Position numbers and translations under genes: made by a program. The notes below the pieces were generated by a model, which worked only from the letters and a program-made list of their open reading frames with translations, did no database searches and was not told the origin of the DNA. 64,000 nucleotides of DNA, taken from positions 28,795,493-28,859,492 of the forward strand of contig NC_064539.1 of assembly GCF_023856365.1 (NCBI RefSeq), given 5' to 3'. Source of the DNA: Brienomyrus brachyistius (taxonomy: Eukaryota > Chordata > Actinopteri > Osteoglossiformes > Mormyridae). Shown here piece after piece: positions 1 through 12,513 of the stretch (positions are counted from its first letter, which is position 1; each line of letters starts with the position of its first letter).

Positions 1-890
1 CAGACATAGTGCAAACCGATTTAAAATGGGAAAACAAGATACTTGGACTGTACACTTTAAGTGTCCACTTTATTGCTGAAGCAGTGATGCCGGGTAACAC
101 TCTCCTCTTGTCTCCCAAACCACTTTAGCAGTAGAGAAGTTCTGCATTCAGAGTAGCCTTTCTATGTACCGCTGTTGTGATCTGACTTTTTTTGTTTTTT
201 ACTTGCAGTCTTCCTATTAATTTTGACAAGCCTGGTCATTCTCCTCTGACCTCCATCCTTAACCCTTTTACCCAGGTGACTGCAGGCCAACAAGTGACTG
301 AATTTTTTTTGTTTTGCTTATTGCATATAAACAGAGGGGAGACTGTTTCTGAGATGCTGGAACTGCCATACCTGGCACTGGCAGTCACGCCATGTTTAAA
401 TTAGCTTTGATCAGGCACCTTAACCGTTCTGATGCTTGGCTGCAGAGTGCCTGAAACTCCTCACCCTGTCTGCATTTACAGCCCGCTGATTGGCTGTTTG
501 GAGGAGCAGGTGTACCTAGTAACTAGCCACTGAGCATGTATTCATATATACAAACAAATATACATTACAAACATGTTTATGTTTCCCTGGTGTGGATCTG
601 AGATCCATATTTACTATTCAGCTACACTAATATTTATGAGCTGTAGCTCTGCAAAGGTCTGAGAAGTTCAGATATCAAGGGTAAGCCGATTGTCTGGTGA
701 ATGCATAAAGTGTAGCCACACACATAACTGAATTCATGTAAAGACGACCATAAATGTTACAACAACAATCGAGCAGCAATCCATATGAATGCTGCGTGTC
801 AGGGGATGTGTCTCTCGGAGGGAAAAGCAAAACGCGAAACACCTAGATCTATACGCATAAACGTGACACTCTGAAATGTGTGTGTATGAA
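1..890. other. Unique AT-rich sequence, no gene recognised
   Basis: Unique sequence without a recognisable coding region or repeat family. Open frames are short and show no known motif. The only structured item is the exon-like segment at 209-275, listed separately. Confidence 0.6.
209..275 (+). other. Exon-like segment with good splice signals
   Basis: A T-rich tract ends in TTGCAG just before 209, and CAG|GTGACT follows at 275/276. The 67-nt segment between them is open in one frame (peptide beginning LPINFDKPGH). I do not recognise the peptide. Splice-like signals arise often by chance in AT-rich DNA, so this is only a candidate exon of an unknown gene. Confidence 0.15.
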
Positions 891-897
891 AACAGTG

Positions 898-1110
898 GCC
901 AATCAGCACCTACCTCCATCGCGCTAGTCTGCAGGCGTCTCGCGTTACAGTATGCCGTAAATGTGCCACCTCACGTGCTGTAGAATGATCTCGCATTATT
1001 GGAGTGTGAGGGGGCGGAGTCTCACACGTCTCACATGACTTGCATGTGCTTAATAGCAAGTGGAAGTTTATATAAAGGGCAGGGGGCTGGTTAGAGCCTC
1101 TGTAATGTAT
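898..1110 (+). promoter_or_regulatory. Promoter-like CCAAT / GC-box / TATA cluster
   Basis: In order on the + strand: a CCAAT box inside GGCCAATCAGC near 898-908, CACGTG near 973, a GC box GGGGCGGAG near 1011, and a TATA box TATATAAAGG near 1069. A start site would be expected around 1095-1105. No open frame of interest follows, so it may serve a non-coding transcript or be part of a solo LTR. I could not find paired LTR ends. Order and spacing are seen; promoter function is inferred. Confidence 0.3.
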
Positions 1111-1729
1111 ATAGCCACAACAGACAAAGCACAGATAAAATTATCTGCTTACGGACGCATATAGAAAAAGGGTTCTTTAGTTGTTGCTTGTTGGCCAGTC
1201 AAGTGAACCAATAGGAACCAAGATATTGGAATGAGGAGGGAATATGGTGGGCACCATAGCTTCCGTAGCTTCCCCACACTCCTTATCCAGCAAGATGACT
1301 GGTCTCTTATCCAATTAGACAGTATACATATCCATCCATCTGAAAACCATTACTCCTTTTCATGCTTGAGCCAACAATGGATATAACAACATTTTTCCTC
1401 ATTTATGCATTCATCATAAAACTTTTAATTCCCACTTCATTGCCCATTTTCCCAAAAGGAAGTATGAATTATAGACTTGATTGTAAAGCTGAAGTCCATA
1501 GACTTCCTGGAAAGATGAGTTTCATTGGGGGCTCCTGATTTCCATCGAGGTCATTTTGTTAACAAAACACAAACTGTTTGTATGTGTCTCACTGTAAACC
1601 TCGGATCTCGGAGTTTAGGTGCCTGTTGCACTAACCTGTCTAGTCCTGGTGACACAGTGATTGTTCACTGAGACCAGAACCACCAGGCTTTGACATCGGC
1701 ACAGACACCCCCGATGGTAACGACCTCAC
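1111..1729. other. Unique sequence, nothing recognised
   Basis: No coding region or clear repeat. A short CCATCCATC tract near 1331 may be the tail of an old minus-strand SINE. Confidence 0.5.
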
Positions 1730-2062
1730 CGTTAATTAAAGTTGTTTTACTCAATTGCAAAAAAAAAAAAGAGGAAAAATGGTGGCGCAATTACGGGAAC
1801 AAGCCTTCGTGCTCCGGATCCCAGTGCTGGCCGTGATTATAGCGTAATTTTTGCAGATAAAAAGAGGCCTGGTTCCCAATCGCCGCTCTTGAATTATCGT
1901 TATGCAGCTCGGGGGTTGTATTAAAATTGGAGCATAATTGGAATCAGATTACTATAATCAGGTGCTGAGCTAGTAATTACAGGTTTCAGTCATTTAAGGT
2001 GTCCTGGTAGCCCTATATACTGACCCTAGGCACATTAAAACTTTATGCTGGAGATAAAATTA
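1730..2062. promoter_or_regulatory. Candidate conserved non-coding element, TAATTA-rich
   Basis: A repeat-poor block with several homeodomain-type cores: GTTAATTAAAG near 1733, GTAATTAC near 1974 and AAATTAATTAAC near 2057, plus ATTA cores between them. It has no open frame of note. Such motif-dense unique blocks are typical of vertebrate developmental enhancers. Conservation is inferred, not measured. Confidence 0.35.
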
Positions 2063-2284
2063 ATTAACACGTTTGTAGCCCTCCTGCCATCAATGTGGGA
2101 CAGCTAGACGTAGGAGACAGGAAAGAAATTCATAGGAAAAACATTTCTTGTGTTATATTTTATTTTATTTTTTTACATCACCTTTTGAACAGAAGTTCAG
2201 CTGTGAATCCATTGTGCTACCCGCAAGATGCCAATTACATGCACACAGTACTAGAGATGGCTGTCATCAGGGTGCTGTGTGCCT

Positions 2285-2413
2285 CTGTAGGTTAGGCCCC
2301 TCTGTCCGTAAGCTGATGTCACCGCTGGGCCCTTAGAGAAGGCCCTTAACCCCAATTGCTCCATGACCTGTCTGACCTTACTATCTGAGAATTGTATGTT
2401 GCCTAGGATAAAA
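2285..2413 (+). mobile_element. Degraded tRNA-SINE body fragment
   Basis: The stretch with GGGCCCTTAGAGAAGGCCC then TTAACCCCAATTGCTCC matches the middle of the SINE copy at 18835-19031, which has GGGCCCTTGAGC and TTAACCCCAATTACCCC. The head is lost and the end runs into the (TCTA)n array. Confidence 0.55.
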
Positions 2414-2417
2414 ATCT

Positions 2418-2610
<193 letters not shown>

Positions 2611-2744
2611 CTGCTTCATGAACAGGTGTCTGTAAATTGCCATTAAAGATCCGTTGCACACTTTAATCTTCCTGACATCTGCCTCCTGCCGCAGTGGTTC
2701 CTGGTGACAGGGGTCCACTGGAGCATCCCTAACACATCCTCAGG

Positions 2745-3010
2745 ACGTACTGGCGACCGCGGCAAATGATCACTCTAATTAGGGAGCGGGAATTTCTGCG
2801 TAGAGGTGAGAGAATCCTGCTGGCTTTATTCCAGCACAGCAGCATAAAGCCGGGATCAAGCGCATTCCCAGGATAATTATCTGCGAGTTCTGCTTCACGG
2901 TAAACATTTCGTTATTTTTTTTCTTCTTTATTAATTGGGCTAACTTTAAGGATCATTATCGGTATAACTGCAATCGGGGCACAGGAAGGAGTCTTTAAGG
3001 AAGGAAGCAA
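2745..3010. promoter_or_regulatory. Candidate conserved non-coding element
   Basis: Repeat-poor unique block with TCTAATTAGGG (about 2774), GGATAATTATC (about 2871) and TATTAATTGGG (about 2928). It also contains a small imperfect hairpin, GGCTTTATTCC with GCATAAAGCC. No coding signal. The enhancer reading is inferred from motif density. Confidence 0.3.
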
Positions 3011-3394
3011 GAGAAGATGCAGTTACTGTAAAACCAAATAGTCTGTGTTTGGGTCCATCCCATTGGCTGACTCCCCCCTCCATTCCATCCATCACTCTGT
3101 GGTCACCTGATGTCATACTGCGGTCTCAAAGTATATATCAAAGTATAATGTATTAAAATATTAATTGCACTTAAAAAGGTCATTTGTCACTATAAGATGT
3201 CAAACTCGCATGTGATTAAAATAAATTCTCCCAGGACAGAGCAATAGACAATATTCTTTCTATAATTAAAAAAAAAAAGTAAAAGTGTTACAAAGTAGAT
3301 TCTGTTCTCCCTGCCAATGAATGCCTTTGACTCGTTAAGACAAAGATTGCAGCTTATTACAGTTTTCAATTCTGGAATCAAATATAAAATATTC

Positions 3395-3700
3395 TATTAT
3401 GAGGCTAATTAATTTTCCCCCCGAAATGGCAAACGTGCAACCTTGTCAGGTGGAGAACTCTCCGACGCCCTTTCGTCAAACGTCGGAGGTGGAGATTTGA
3501 TCTCGTCTAATGGTTCTTCTGGAAAGGGTAATTACGCCATGGTCAAAGCTAATTTGCTTTCTACCAGATGAACTGTTGTATTTTATTGGATGCTGACATT
3601 TTAAAGTAATTACAGGCCTGTTGACCTTAGACGATTCCAGTTGTAGCTTTGTCCGCGGCTTTTCCTCACGAACTGCGGTGTGCTTCGGGTGCCATAACGA
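3395..3700. promoter_or_regulatory. Candidate conserved non-coding element
   Basis: Unique block starting with GGCTAATTAATTTTCC and carrying GGTAATTACGCC (about 3526) and AAGTAATTACAGG (about 3604). CCGACG near 3462 and CGTCGG near 3481 form a short inverted pair. Weak open frames on the minus strand show no known domain. Confidence 0.3.
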
Positions 3701-6700
3701 GGTAATCACATGGCCAGAGAGCGGCTGATAGGCTGCCGTGTTGAGGAGACAAGCCCATGGAGGCCTACTGTAGCTGTAGATTGACTACAGTGATAGGTGC
3801 CTCAGGCGAAAGGAAGAACGATCTGCTCTGGCGCAGAGGACTGTGCGCGGTCTTTCTAACTTGCCTCCCAAGAACGAACTTCGAAAGCAATGAATCATGG
3901 GATTGGTCTCGCTTGGTGAGGATGCAACCGATATATCCTTGATATTTGGGGCAGGACGAGAACAACATTCAGGGACTTTTAAAGTCCTTGTGTACTTCCG
4001 TTCTTAGTATCGGAACTGGTATTTGGCAATGGAAGATGATATAAAACAGGTATGCAAGAACACAAGTACGGTCAAGTATGAAAATTGAAAAACACCCACA
4101 CAGAATGCAATGCCACCAGGATAGAGCACCACTGGGCAGTCACTGCGCGAATACTAGCTCTTTACGGTCCTTACAGCACATCCTGTACAATAACTGAACA
4201 GTGATTTAGAAGTGTGTGACAAGCACAGTGGCAGATGGAAGGTTCTCTCCTGCTTTGATATGTCATGCTTTTTATTGAACCTTTAGAAAATGCAAGGCTG
4301 CAGCTTCTGTCACTTGCAAAGATTATTTACTGTTTCTCAAAGGGATTCTGTCCATAGTGCAGCGGCTAATCAAACAAACTCGGGCTTCAGAAATGTAAAA
4401 GCAAAACCAGCGTTTTAAATTTGCTTGTGAACTGCCACATGTTTCTGAGAGTGACCTGGTGGCTGCGTGTGACACAGTCTCACATACCTGGTCACGCCTG
4501 AAAAGTGTGGGGGGAGAAGCGGGCCGATTTCTGCCCATTCTGTGCCTGCATGTGTGTTATCTCCATGTTCTGTGTCGTGTGAGTTTTTTGCTATAACTTA
4601 TACCCTGCGATTATTGCTTTGTCCCTTGATGTTTTGCAGTCTGCATATTCCATATAACTACAGTTTCCAAGTCTACTAATTATATCACAAGTTACAAAAC
4701 ATAAATTACTGGGTCAATTTGGAGTGCCGTACAGTCACAGTAAATCAAATTGTTGGCCAAAAACTCTGACTCACTAAGGAGTTTCGCAGCATGAAACAAG
4801 TGACAGATTTGTAGAAAATATTGGGTGAAATATTGCTAAATAATCATGCTAACAAACATTTGTGTCAAGTGTAGATTACAGGCTTGTCTATTCCTCACAA
4901 CTTTTGATATGTTTAAAGTTCAAGCAGTACTATCAACATAGAGTTACAGCAGGCTTTGGGAAAGAATACTGACAAGACCTCAGTGTTTATAAACAGCAGC
5001 GAATTATGGTGATTTCACTATATTTTTGTTGGTTAAAATATTTTATAGATGTTCGTTGACAATCACGCACGGATTGTTTGGTTGGATAGTGGTGGTTTCA
5101 GCCACTCGGGCAGTTTTGCTGGTAGGTTATTGAAGTATTGATAAGGTATGCCATGGAAACAGGCTTAAATATAAACCAGCTTACGTACATAACTCTCCCG
5201 AGATCCAGTTTGAGATGCATATAACCATCTTCATTGATGTTCTTTCTTGTACACTTCTTGCACAAAAAAATATAATAACTAATTCACTCTCTGGTATTGT
5301 CTCCTCTATAGAAAATTACCTGCCAAGTGCAATTATGGGTAATTTGACAACATTTTTCTTGAAATGCGCAAATCAATATGTTTTCATGAATCGATCCAAG
5401 CTGTAGAACTCTATTTTAAAATCTCGAAATTCCATTTTCGTTTAAAATCATGTTTATCTTTGATCTCTTTCATTGGAGTGCCACTTCAGAGTTAAATTGC
5501 TGTTTAATGGCATACCTTCATCAATCAGTTTGGAAATGTAAATCTATTCACAGAAACAGCACGATAGACTCCAAACGAGCAGGGGGACAGAACTGGCAGA
5601 TATTACAGCTTTTCATGACAAAAGTGTGAATATAAAACTGAACTTAACCAGAGCTCTAATTATGAAGCTAAATGTACTTATACTCTAGCTACAAAGTCAA
5701 ATGCCATAAATGCGTGAAGTAAATCGTTTGCTTGCAGGTTATCTTTAAAGCACAGATTTGAGCAAAGCATTGATCTTTCCTCTTCAATTATGTGGAAAGC
5801 ACTGACAGAATTCAATTACAGTATATAACACACGTTTTTTAAAATATAGTTTATATACACATAGTTACAATGAGTGTGTTTTCCTCCATGATTATAGTAC
5901 AGAGATAAAAGCAGCAAGAATTAGCCTGCGGATGCTAAAATTTAAATATTATCAGTGTTCCCACTGCAAGGTATTTCTGAACATTTATTCCATGACTGAT
6001 TGTCGCTGTCACCAATTAGTCTGTCCATTCACTGGTACCTGGGAAGGACTATATACCTTGCATGTGACAAATAAAAATACTTGAATAGGAACATAGTGTA
6101 AAAGATAAGAATTAAACAAGAATTAAACCAGAGTTAAAAATAGCAAAAAAAAAAAAAAAAAACAAATAATGAAATGAAGTGAAAGAAAAGAGAGGAATGA
6201 AAGTTCACTGTGAAAGTAATTTTTATGAACACGCGTGTAGCTTCGACATTGCTAGTTAAAGTCCCTGGAGAGTCACTGGTGTAGTGCCCTTGAGCAAGGA
6301 TAAATGTATGCTAAAAAATATTAATCTGCCTAGTGTGCCCTTGTGTGACTTTTCCCAAATAGACCACTGTTATGATATTGCAAAGAAGTCATACGCCGTA
6401 TTGTTGTAGACCAGTAGGCCTTGTGTCACAACACAATCTTTGTATTTGTGCGTGAATTCTGTCACCGATACTTATGTTTAAGCTCTTAAGATTCTTTAAC
6501 TGAACGATGCCCTGTGTTTTGGACAGTATCCTATTGCCTGTACTGTTAATGAAGGTAGCAGAAGCTCAGAAGCTGAAGTTTTTTTTATTTCCTCGAATCC
6601 CAGCAATACCATCGCTAATCACAATTACTCCAGTAAAAGATCCAATTATATACTGTAAATGGGTTAGAGTTGTACTTTTTTAGATAAGTGTCAACTGAGC

Positions 6701-6969
6701 AACACATTGTAATGATAATGTAAGCTGACGTTACAGGTCTGAGGAACAGAAAAAAACTTCGCTGCCTGCAAAGCATTCTGGGATTCAGAAACTCAAATCC
6801 CATAGATCAGGGCTGCAAAATAATTTCCTACGCAACAAACAAGTTTCTCATGCAGCACTTCTGGGAAAATGTAGAGGGGAAAGTATTAACTGGACCAATT
6901 AAGCCCGGGGAACAAGTTGAAATAAAAAGTGATGTGCACAAGCCTTCAGGGGACAGGGTCTCCGATGCA
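3701..6969. other. Unique AT-rich sequence, no gene recognised
   Basis: About 3.3 kb without a recognisable gene or repeat family, apart from an A18 run at 6145-6162. All open frames are under 75 codons and show no motif. TTGACC/TAATTA-type motifs are scattered but not clustered. Confidence 0.55.
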
Positions 6970-6973
6970 GGAA

Positions 6974-7303
6974 CTGAGTAACATTACTGAGTATCATTCA
7001 CGGCCCAGCGAACTCTGAGTAACATCACCGAGTATCATTCACGGCCCAGCGCACTCTGAGTAACATTACCGAGTATCATTCACGGCCCTGCGCACTCTGA
7101 GTAACATTACCGAGTATCGTTCACGGCCCATCGCACTCTGAGTAACATTACTGAGTATCATTCACGGCCCAGCGCACTCTGAGTAACATTACTCAGTATC
7201 ATTCACGGCCCAGTGCACTCTGAGTAACATTACTGAGTATCATTCATGGCCCAGCGCACTCTGAGTAACATTACTCAGAATCATTCACGGCCCGGCACAC
7301 TTT
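6974..7303 (+). repeat. 41-bp tandem repeat, 8 copies
   Basis: Units containing GAGTAACATTAC and ATTCACGGCCC recur at 6980, 7021, 7062, 7103, 7144, 7185, 7226 and 7267, exactly 41 bp apart. Copies differ by single substitutions. No similar sequence is seen elsewhere in the window. Not coding. Confidence 0.95.
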
Positions 7304-8499
7304 TCTCAGAATGGGCCACTTTTTCTAATCTTTGTGTGGAAGAAAAGGACTGTAGATAAAACAATCACACGGCTATGGTGGCACAGGCTGCACGTGGTCG
7401 GGCCGCAGGGTAACACGGGTGTCATTGCACAGATTACACCAATTGCTCATGTGAATGGGAGACGTACAACCTACCCCGCACACTGCAATCTACCATTCAT
7501 GTATGCAGCCGAGCCAGAGGCTGTAGCTGCTCCTGGCCACGAGCTTCGTGTGGCATCGGTCACATTTGAATTTCCAAAAGAAGGGAGAGAGAGATCCACT
7601 CTCATCTGCTTCCAGTAGTTTGCTTGTAAAGCGGCTTGTCTCCGGTCCCGGATTCTGCAGAACATTACAGGGAAGACACCAATAAGATGCATATTGCATG
7701 GGCAGGAGATCTACTGCTCCAGTCTAGCTGAAGAATTTGAATAGGTGTTCTGGGTTCAGTACAGACCCCAACCCAGGAGGGCGGGGGTGGGGGGGGGGGG
7801 GGATGCGATTAAGGCTTGACAGACACATGTGTGTTATATAAGCGAGATGTATCAATTCACAGGGCGATATCAACAGTAGTGTATACATGAAGCTGGGCGA
7901 ATTTAACTCGATTAATCAGCGTGCTGCAGAGATGTGCCGGTGATGAGGAAAGGTGGCGCGGGGGGACTGGAAATGAGACGCGTTTTGGTAGCAGTCAAGG
8001 TTCTGTATCGTGTGTAACGACTGCAGGCTACACATGTACAGAACAACTGCCCACAGTCTCATCCACATATGTGACTCATCACCACGAAATGAGTCTTATG
8101 GGTGCAGTTCTACCAGTGCGACTTAAGACTCATTTTGTGCTGACGGGTCACATATATGCATTTTTATAGATGTTTACCGTGTCTGTGTTGCACATTTGAA
8201 ATTCATACACGTATATTTACCAGTAATAACTGGATCCAAAATAAACTTTATCCAGGCAATAAGGACCAAATAATCTCTGTAAATTAGAAATCTTTAGTAT
8301 AAAGGCTTCTTTAAAAAAAAAAAAAAAACACTCCTCTCAGATGACTTAATTTGCTGTGAGAACCTGCGAATTTCCCCTCCCCCCAGTGTGCTGCTGCCCC
8401 CCTCTGCCTGCCGCTGACCCCCACGGCCACCCCACCTGCTGCCGCCCGTGTTTGATTCTCTGTGCGGGAGAGACGGGCCGCCTGACAGCAGAATGGTAT
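7304..8499. other. Unique sequence with homopolymer runs
   Basis: No gene recognised. Holds G14 at 7789-7802, a TATA-like TTATATAAGC near 7834 and A16 at 8313-8328. The 94-codon open frame at 7334-7618 has no recognisable domain. Confidence 0.5.
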
Positions 8500-8900
8500 C
8501 ACAGGCCCGAGTGAAGGAATGTCGCTTTCTCTGTCATCATTAAAGGGCTTCCCCCTACGGCGAAGCCCAATGAAAAGTGCGATTTAATGTCCTCGGGGGA
8601 GGGGCCGGCGAAGAAAGCCTGAAAGCCTCGCATGCCGTTTCGGAGTGGATCACTCCAGTTGTCGCCGCGAATGGGATGTCCCGGTGGAATTTGCTATAGA
8701 TTTCCCTTGAAAAGAAAGGGATTAAGACCCTTTTAGGGATGGAAAGGCAACAAAAGAAGCACTTTTATGATGTAGCAGCATAAAATAGAGGGGCTCCATT
8801 GTGAGGCTGATTGCAAAAGATCTTAGAGATGACTGGGCCACAATGGCCCCCCCCCCCCTCCCCCACGGCTTTGGCGACTTGTACAAAATGACTTGTCTAC
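8500..8900. promoter_or_regulatory. Candidate conserved non-coding element with paired SOX-like sites
   Basis: Repeat-poor block. CCATTGTG at 8796-8803 and CACAATGG at 8839-8846 are perfect inverted copies of the SOX-type core ACAATGG, about 35 bp apart. Upstream, GGGCTT and AAGCCC flank a 12-bp loop near 8548. No coding signal. Motifs are seen; enhancer function is inferred from the family binding preference. Confidence 0.35.
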
Positions 8901-9014
8901 ATTAGAGCCTGAGTAGGTCTCATTTAAGAAGTAAAGTGGAAGATTATTGGTTTGTTTCTATTTTCTCCACCTAAAGGGGGAGAGAGAGAAAGAGAGGAAA
9001 ACTCCCAAAGGCAG

Positions 9015-9360
9015 CCAATGGGGAGATTAGGTCCGTGTGAAAGATCCGGCTAATTTAGAAAGAGTTACCGTAATTAGCCCGCTCTCCAGGCAAAGTGGCT
9101 TCTGTTGTTACGATTGTCTCCTCAAACCACATTACTGTAAGGGAATCCAGTTACAGCCGATAATTGACTGTAAAAAGCAATTAAGTGGGCAGGGTAACGA
9201 GCAGGTTGCGTCTGTGATGAGTGTACTTTGGAACTTATAAAGCGGTATGCATTATTCATTCGGTCAGTATCTCCCAAAGACAATATATCACCTATTCACC
9301 TATTCAGTCCAGTCGTTTAATTAATTATAAATAAAATTATTAATTAACCTGAAGCTTTTG
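9015..9360. promoter_or_regulatory. Candidate conserved non-coding element, TAATTA-rich
   Basis: Block with GCCAATGG, GGCTAATTTAG, CGTAATTAGCCC, GATAATTGAC, AGCAATTAAG and TTTAATTAATT. No open frame above 70 codons. The clustered AT-hook/homeodomain-type cores and lack of repeats suggest a regulatory element. Unverified. Confidence 0.35.
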
Positions 9361-9929
9361 TTTGGTAGCAAATGGATCGGAATTCTGAGCAGCTGCATTT
9401 GCGCTATCTAAGTAAATTGCTCTGGCATTTACTTTAACTTTAGTTGTTAAATCAACACGTTACAGCTTGAAATGTTATGAAAACTCTCAATTTGAATGAA
9501 AAAGTATTAATTAATATTTGAAGTGTTTTGCTTTATACAGAGTTGTCTGTGGCAGTATCTGTTTGCTGCTAGTTAAAATAAAAATGTAACATCTTAATTC
9601 TGCGAGCGCATGGGTGAGACTGCGTAATTATAACACACTGCCACAGTGCTCACTTTGCTCTGTTCATTATATTCAAACAAAGAGTGTTATAGACATTAAG
9701 AAATCCTAAATTAACGGAGCAAAATTTATTACAGAAGATTGCAACAGCTATTGCATATTGTGTATTACAAACACACATATCAGTACTTTTTGATAACAGA
9801 TAATTCATGAAATATGTGCCAAATGTATTCCTGGAAAAAATATTTTTCCTATGATATTAAATGATATGGAAAATTCTTTTCTGATTAACAGTCTACTTGC
9901 AGGAATCTTAAAGTCACATGAAATACACT
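9361..9929. other. AT-rich unique sequence, nothing recognised
   Basis: No gene, repeat family or tandem array seen. Confidence 0.5.
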
Positions 9930-10300
9930 GAACACTAGAGGGGGGGCTTACCCACGTCACGGTCAGTGGTGCGTGGGGGCCGCAGCCAATGGGAGTGAAG
10001 GCCTTAGACAGAGTGGTGGTCAAAGGTCACGGGGCCCCCACCATTCCAACTTGGAGACCAAGTCAGATTTTTGTTTTTCTGTTCTGGCTCTTTGGTGCAT
10101 GCGTCGTGAGAGAGGAATTTTCCGGTAGTATTTGCGGGGAAATGCACAGTTTCATCAGCGCATACAAGCGAGGCGCCGTCAGTAGGAGGCCTGAGGGAGT
10201 GCTCCGATTCAATTTTCCTGTTTCATCTAAATGTCCCGGGAATGATTTAATTAATTATCATTAAAAAATGACGGCCGTTGTCTCAGTTGTGAGATGAAGC
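9930..10300. promoter_or_regulatory. Candidate conserved non-coding element with DR1 site
   Basis: Unique, moderately GC-rich block with GCCAATGG (about 9983), a DR1 nuclear-receptor-like site (10018-10029) and a palindromic-like TTTAATTAATTATCATT (about 10247). Open frames overlap in opposite strands without a known domain, so I do not call a gene. Confidence 0.35.
10018..10029 (+). promoter_or_regulatory. DR1-type nuclear receptor site
   Basis: GGTCAAAGGTCA: two direct half-sites with a 1-bp spacer, preceded by T, so the first half-site is TGGTCA and the second AGGTCA. DR1 elements are bound by HNF4, RXR heterodimers and COUP-TFs. Binding here is inferred. Confidence 0.4.
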
Positions 10301-12513
10301 GACGTTTCACCTTTATCAGACATGACATATGAAATTAGTTTTATTCAGAAACAGGGTAGAAGTGAATGAGGTTCTGACTGTGAGAAATTCTCATGCTGCT
10401 TTTGTACCTCAGCCCTCTGTTCAGTCTGTATTCGTCAGTAAGTATTTGAGAGATAAAATCACAAGTACAAATACTGATGCTTCACCTTAAATAAGAACTC
10501 GAGCTTAGGAAGTGAGGCAGTGAGGAAGTGAGATGAGTATCTTTCAGCTAGGCAGCAGGAAACATTTAATCCAGATTCATCTCTCATTTCTGGTTTAAGT
10601 ATCACTGGAATAGACCGAATCAGTTATCAGTCGTAACTGAATATGTAAGACAGGACAAGATTATTTGTTTTCCATAATCCTATTGTTTTCTATAGCTTCT
10701 TTTCCAAAAGCAGGATCATGGTTATTTGTGTTTTGTAAACTGACAGTTGGTTGGCTTTTTTTATGCCTCTCTCTGATTGGTTACAGATCAGCTGATCATT
10801 CAGAGGCTGCCATTCAGAAAGGGCATAATGATGATAAAATACTGATGGAGGCCATGTCAGTTCCTCGGGGAATATATGGAACCTCACAGTGTCAAGCCCA
10901 TGGTGCTTATTCCTATATGGTGGTGCGGTCAATGTGAGATTTACAGACCTTAGTGACTAAATGGAAGAATGCAGAGACATTGAGCCGGAAATTCAGCTAG
11001 AGATTTTGGATTATTATTTTTTTTTTTGGTTTTTATTTTTTTCTCCTGCCTGTTTGTAGCAAGAGAACATTGCATTCCTACCTGTGCTGGTTACAAATCC
11101 TCAAGTAAAGCGAGACAGCTTGAAAACTGTGTAATACACAACTGTTGACTTTCTGTTGCTTACAGCAGTTTTATACTGAGCATGTCCAAATTTGTTGTCA
11201 CCAGAAAACTTTCAGCGAATACTCTGGCAGCTGAAACAAGTTGTATAACAGAATAACTTACTATCGTACACGAAAAATAATTCATGTTCATTACTGTGGT
11301 TTCAAGACGTATAAATGCATTTTTTTTCCTTTTTGTTACACAGTTTCCTTGTGTGTTTAACCTACAGGCTGTATTTACCAGTTTATTTCAGACAAATGCA
11401 TAACTCTTGCCCACTGAATTTTTGTTAGTTGACGCAATAATCTTTCCTCTTGCCTGTTATTTCACTCCAGATAATATTCACGCAGTATTATATAAGTTGC
11501 TTTTCCTTATCCATATCTATATATTTTTTTCCTTTAAAACCTTTAGATCAAACATAACAATTCATTGTGACCTTCTATTGGTGCTGTACAGAGAAGAGCT
11601 ACGTTTATTCTTTGTCTTTCAGCCCAGATTTCTCCAGTTCAGGACTGAAGAAAACTGTGATGTGTGCATCCTCTGTAGCTTCTCACACCAACATGCAGAA
11701 AAGATCCCAGTATTACAGCCTTCTATCCAAGGCCAGCCACTCCAAATAACTAGCAAGTCGTGCAAGTGCATTAGTCAGCTGCAATTCCTCTTTCGTTTCT
11801 TTCCATTTATCCCCCTTTTATTCACTTCTTCCTCGTTAGCTTGTAAGGTCTTACAGATTTAAAAACTTAAATTGTAGTTCTGTCAGTTCTCTTTTACGTT
11901 AAGCGTACATGCATTTCTTCATATCTTCACATATATATATATATATTTTTTATCTCTTTCCATCCTACAAACATTTTCTGAAAACAATGTTCCCATAAAT
12001 CCCACAAACAATTATCATTAGTTAACCTACTTCTTATATATGGATTTAAAATAAATTATTTCCGGCCTGCTGCTCAGTTACAATAAATGGTAACAGAGAC
12101 GGAAGATGAGAATAATAATAATAATAAAAAAAAATTAAAAAAACTCCTGCTAATTGGATTTATTTCCCATTCTCAAGCTGGGGCAGATTGGAGAAAAAAA
12201 ATCTTCTGAGATGTAAGAAGCTTCACATGATAATTAATATGCTATTTTTAGCTTTATTTTTATTGGGCTCTCTTAGAGTTACAGTAGATGTCTATGAGAC
12301 ATGTATGGGAAACTGTATTAAGAAGAGGAGCGTGATACATGTTGAGATATATGTTAACTTCGAAGCAGATGGTACCACGTTTAATCTCAGGACAGTAATG
12401 CTTCTTTTGAGGCCTGACCCTACGGTATCCTGTTCGGAAGATGGATAGCTCATCCTTGGTGCCCAACATGAGTACAGAAAGTAATTTGCAAATGATGGTG
12501 GTTTAGGTTAATG
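10301..12513. other. AT-rich unique sequence, no gene recognised
   Basis: The longest frame (11407-11862, 151 codons) is T-rich with hydrophobic and low-complexity composition and no domain; I treat it as chance. A short (TA)n tract lies near 11934-11947 and (AAT)n near 12112-12126. Confidence 0.5.

Noticed and set aside
11407..11862. 151-codon + frame with hydrophobic stretches
   Set aside because: T-rich DNA gives phenylalanine/leucine-rich frames by composition; no signal peptide or family resemblance.
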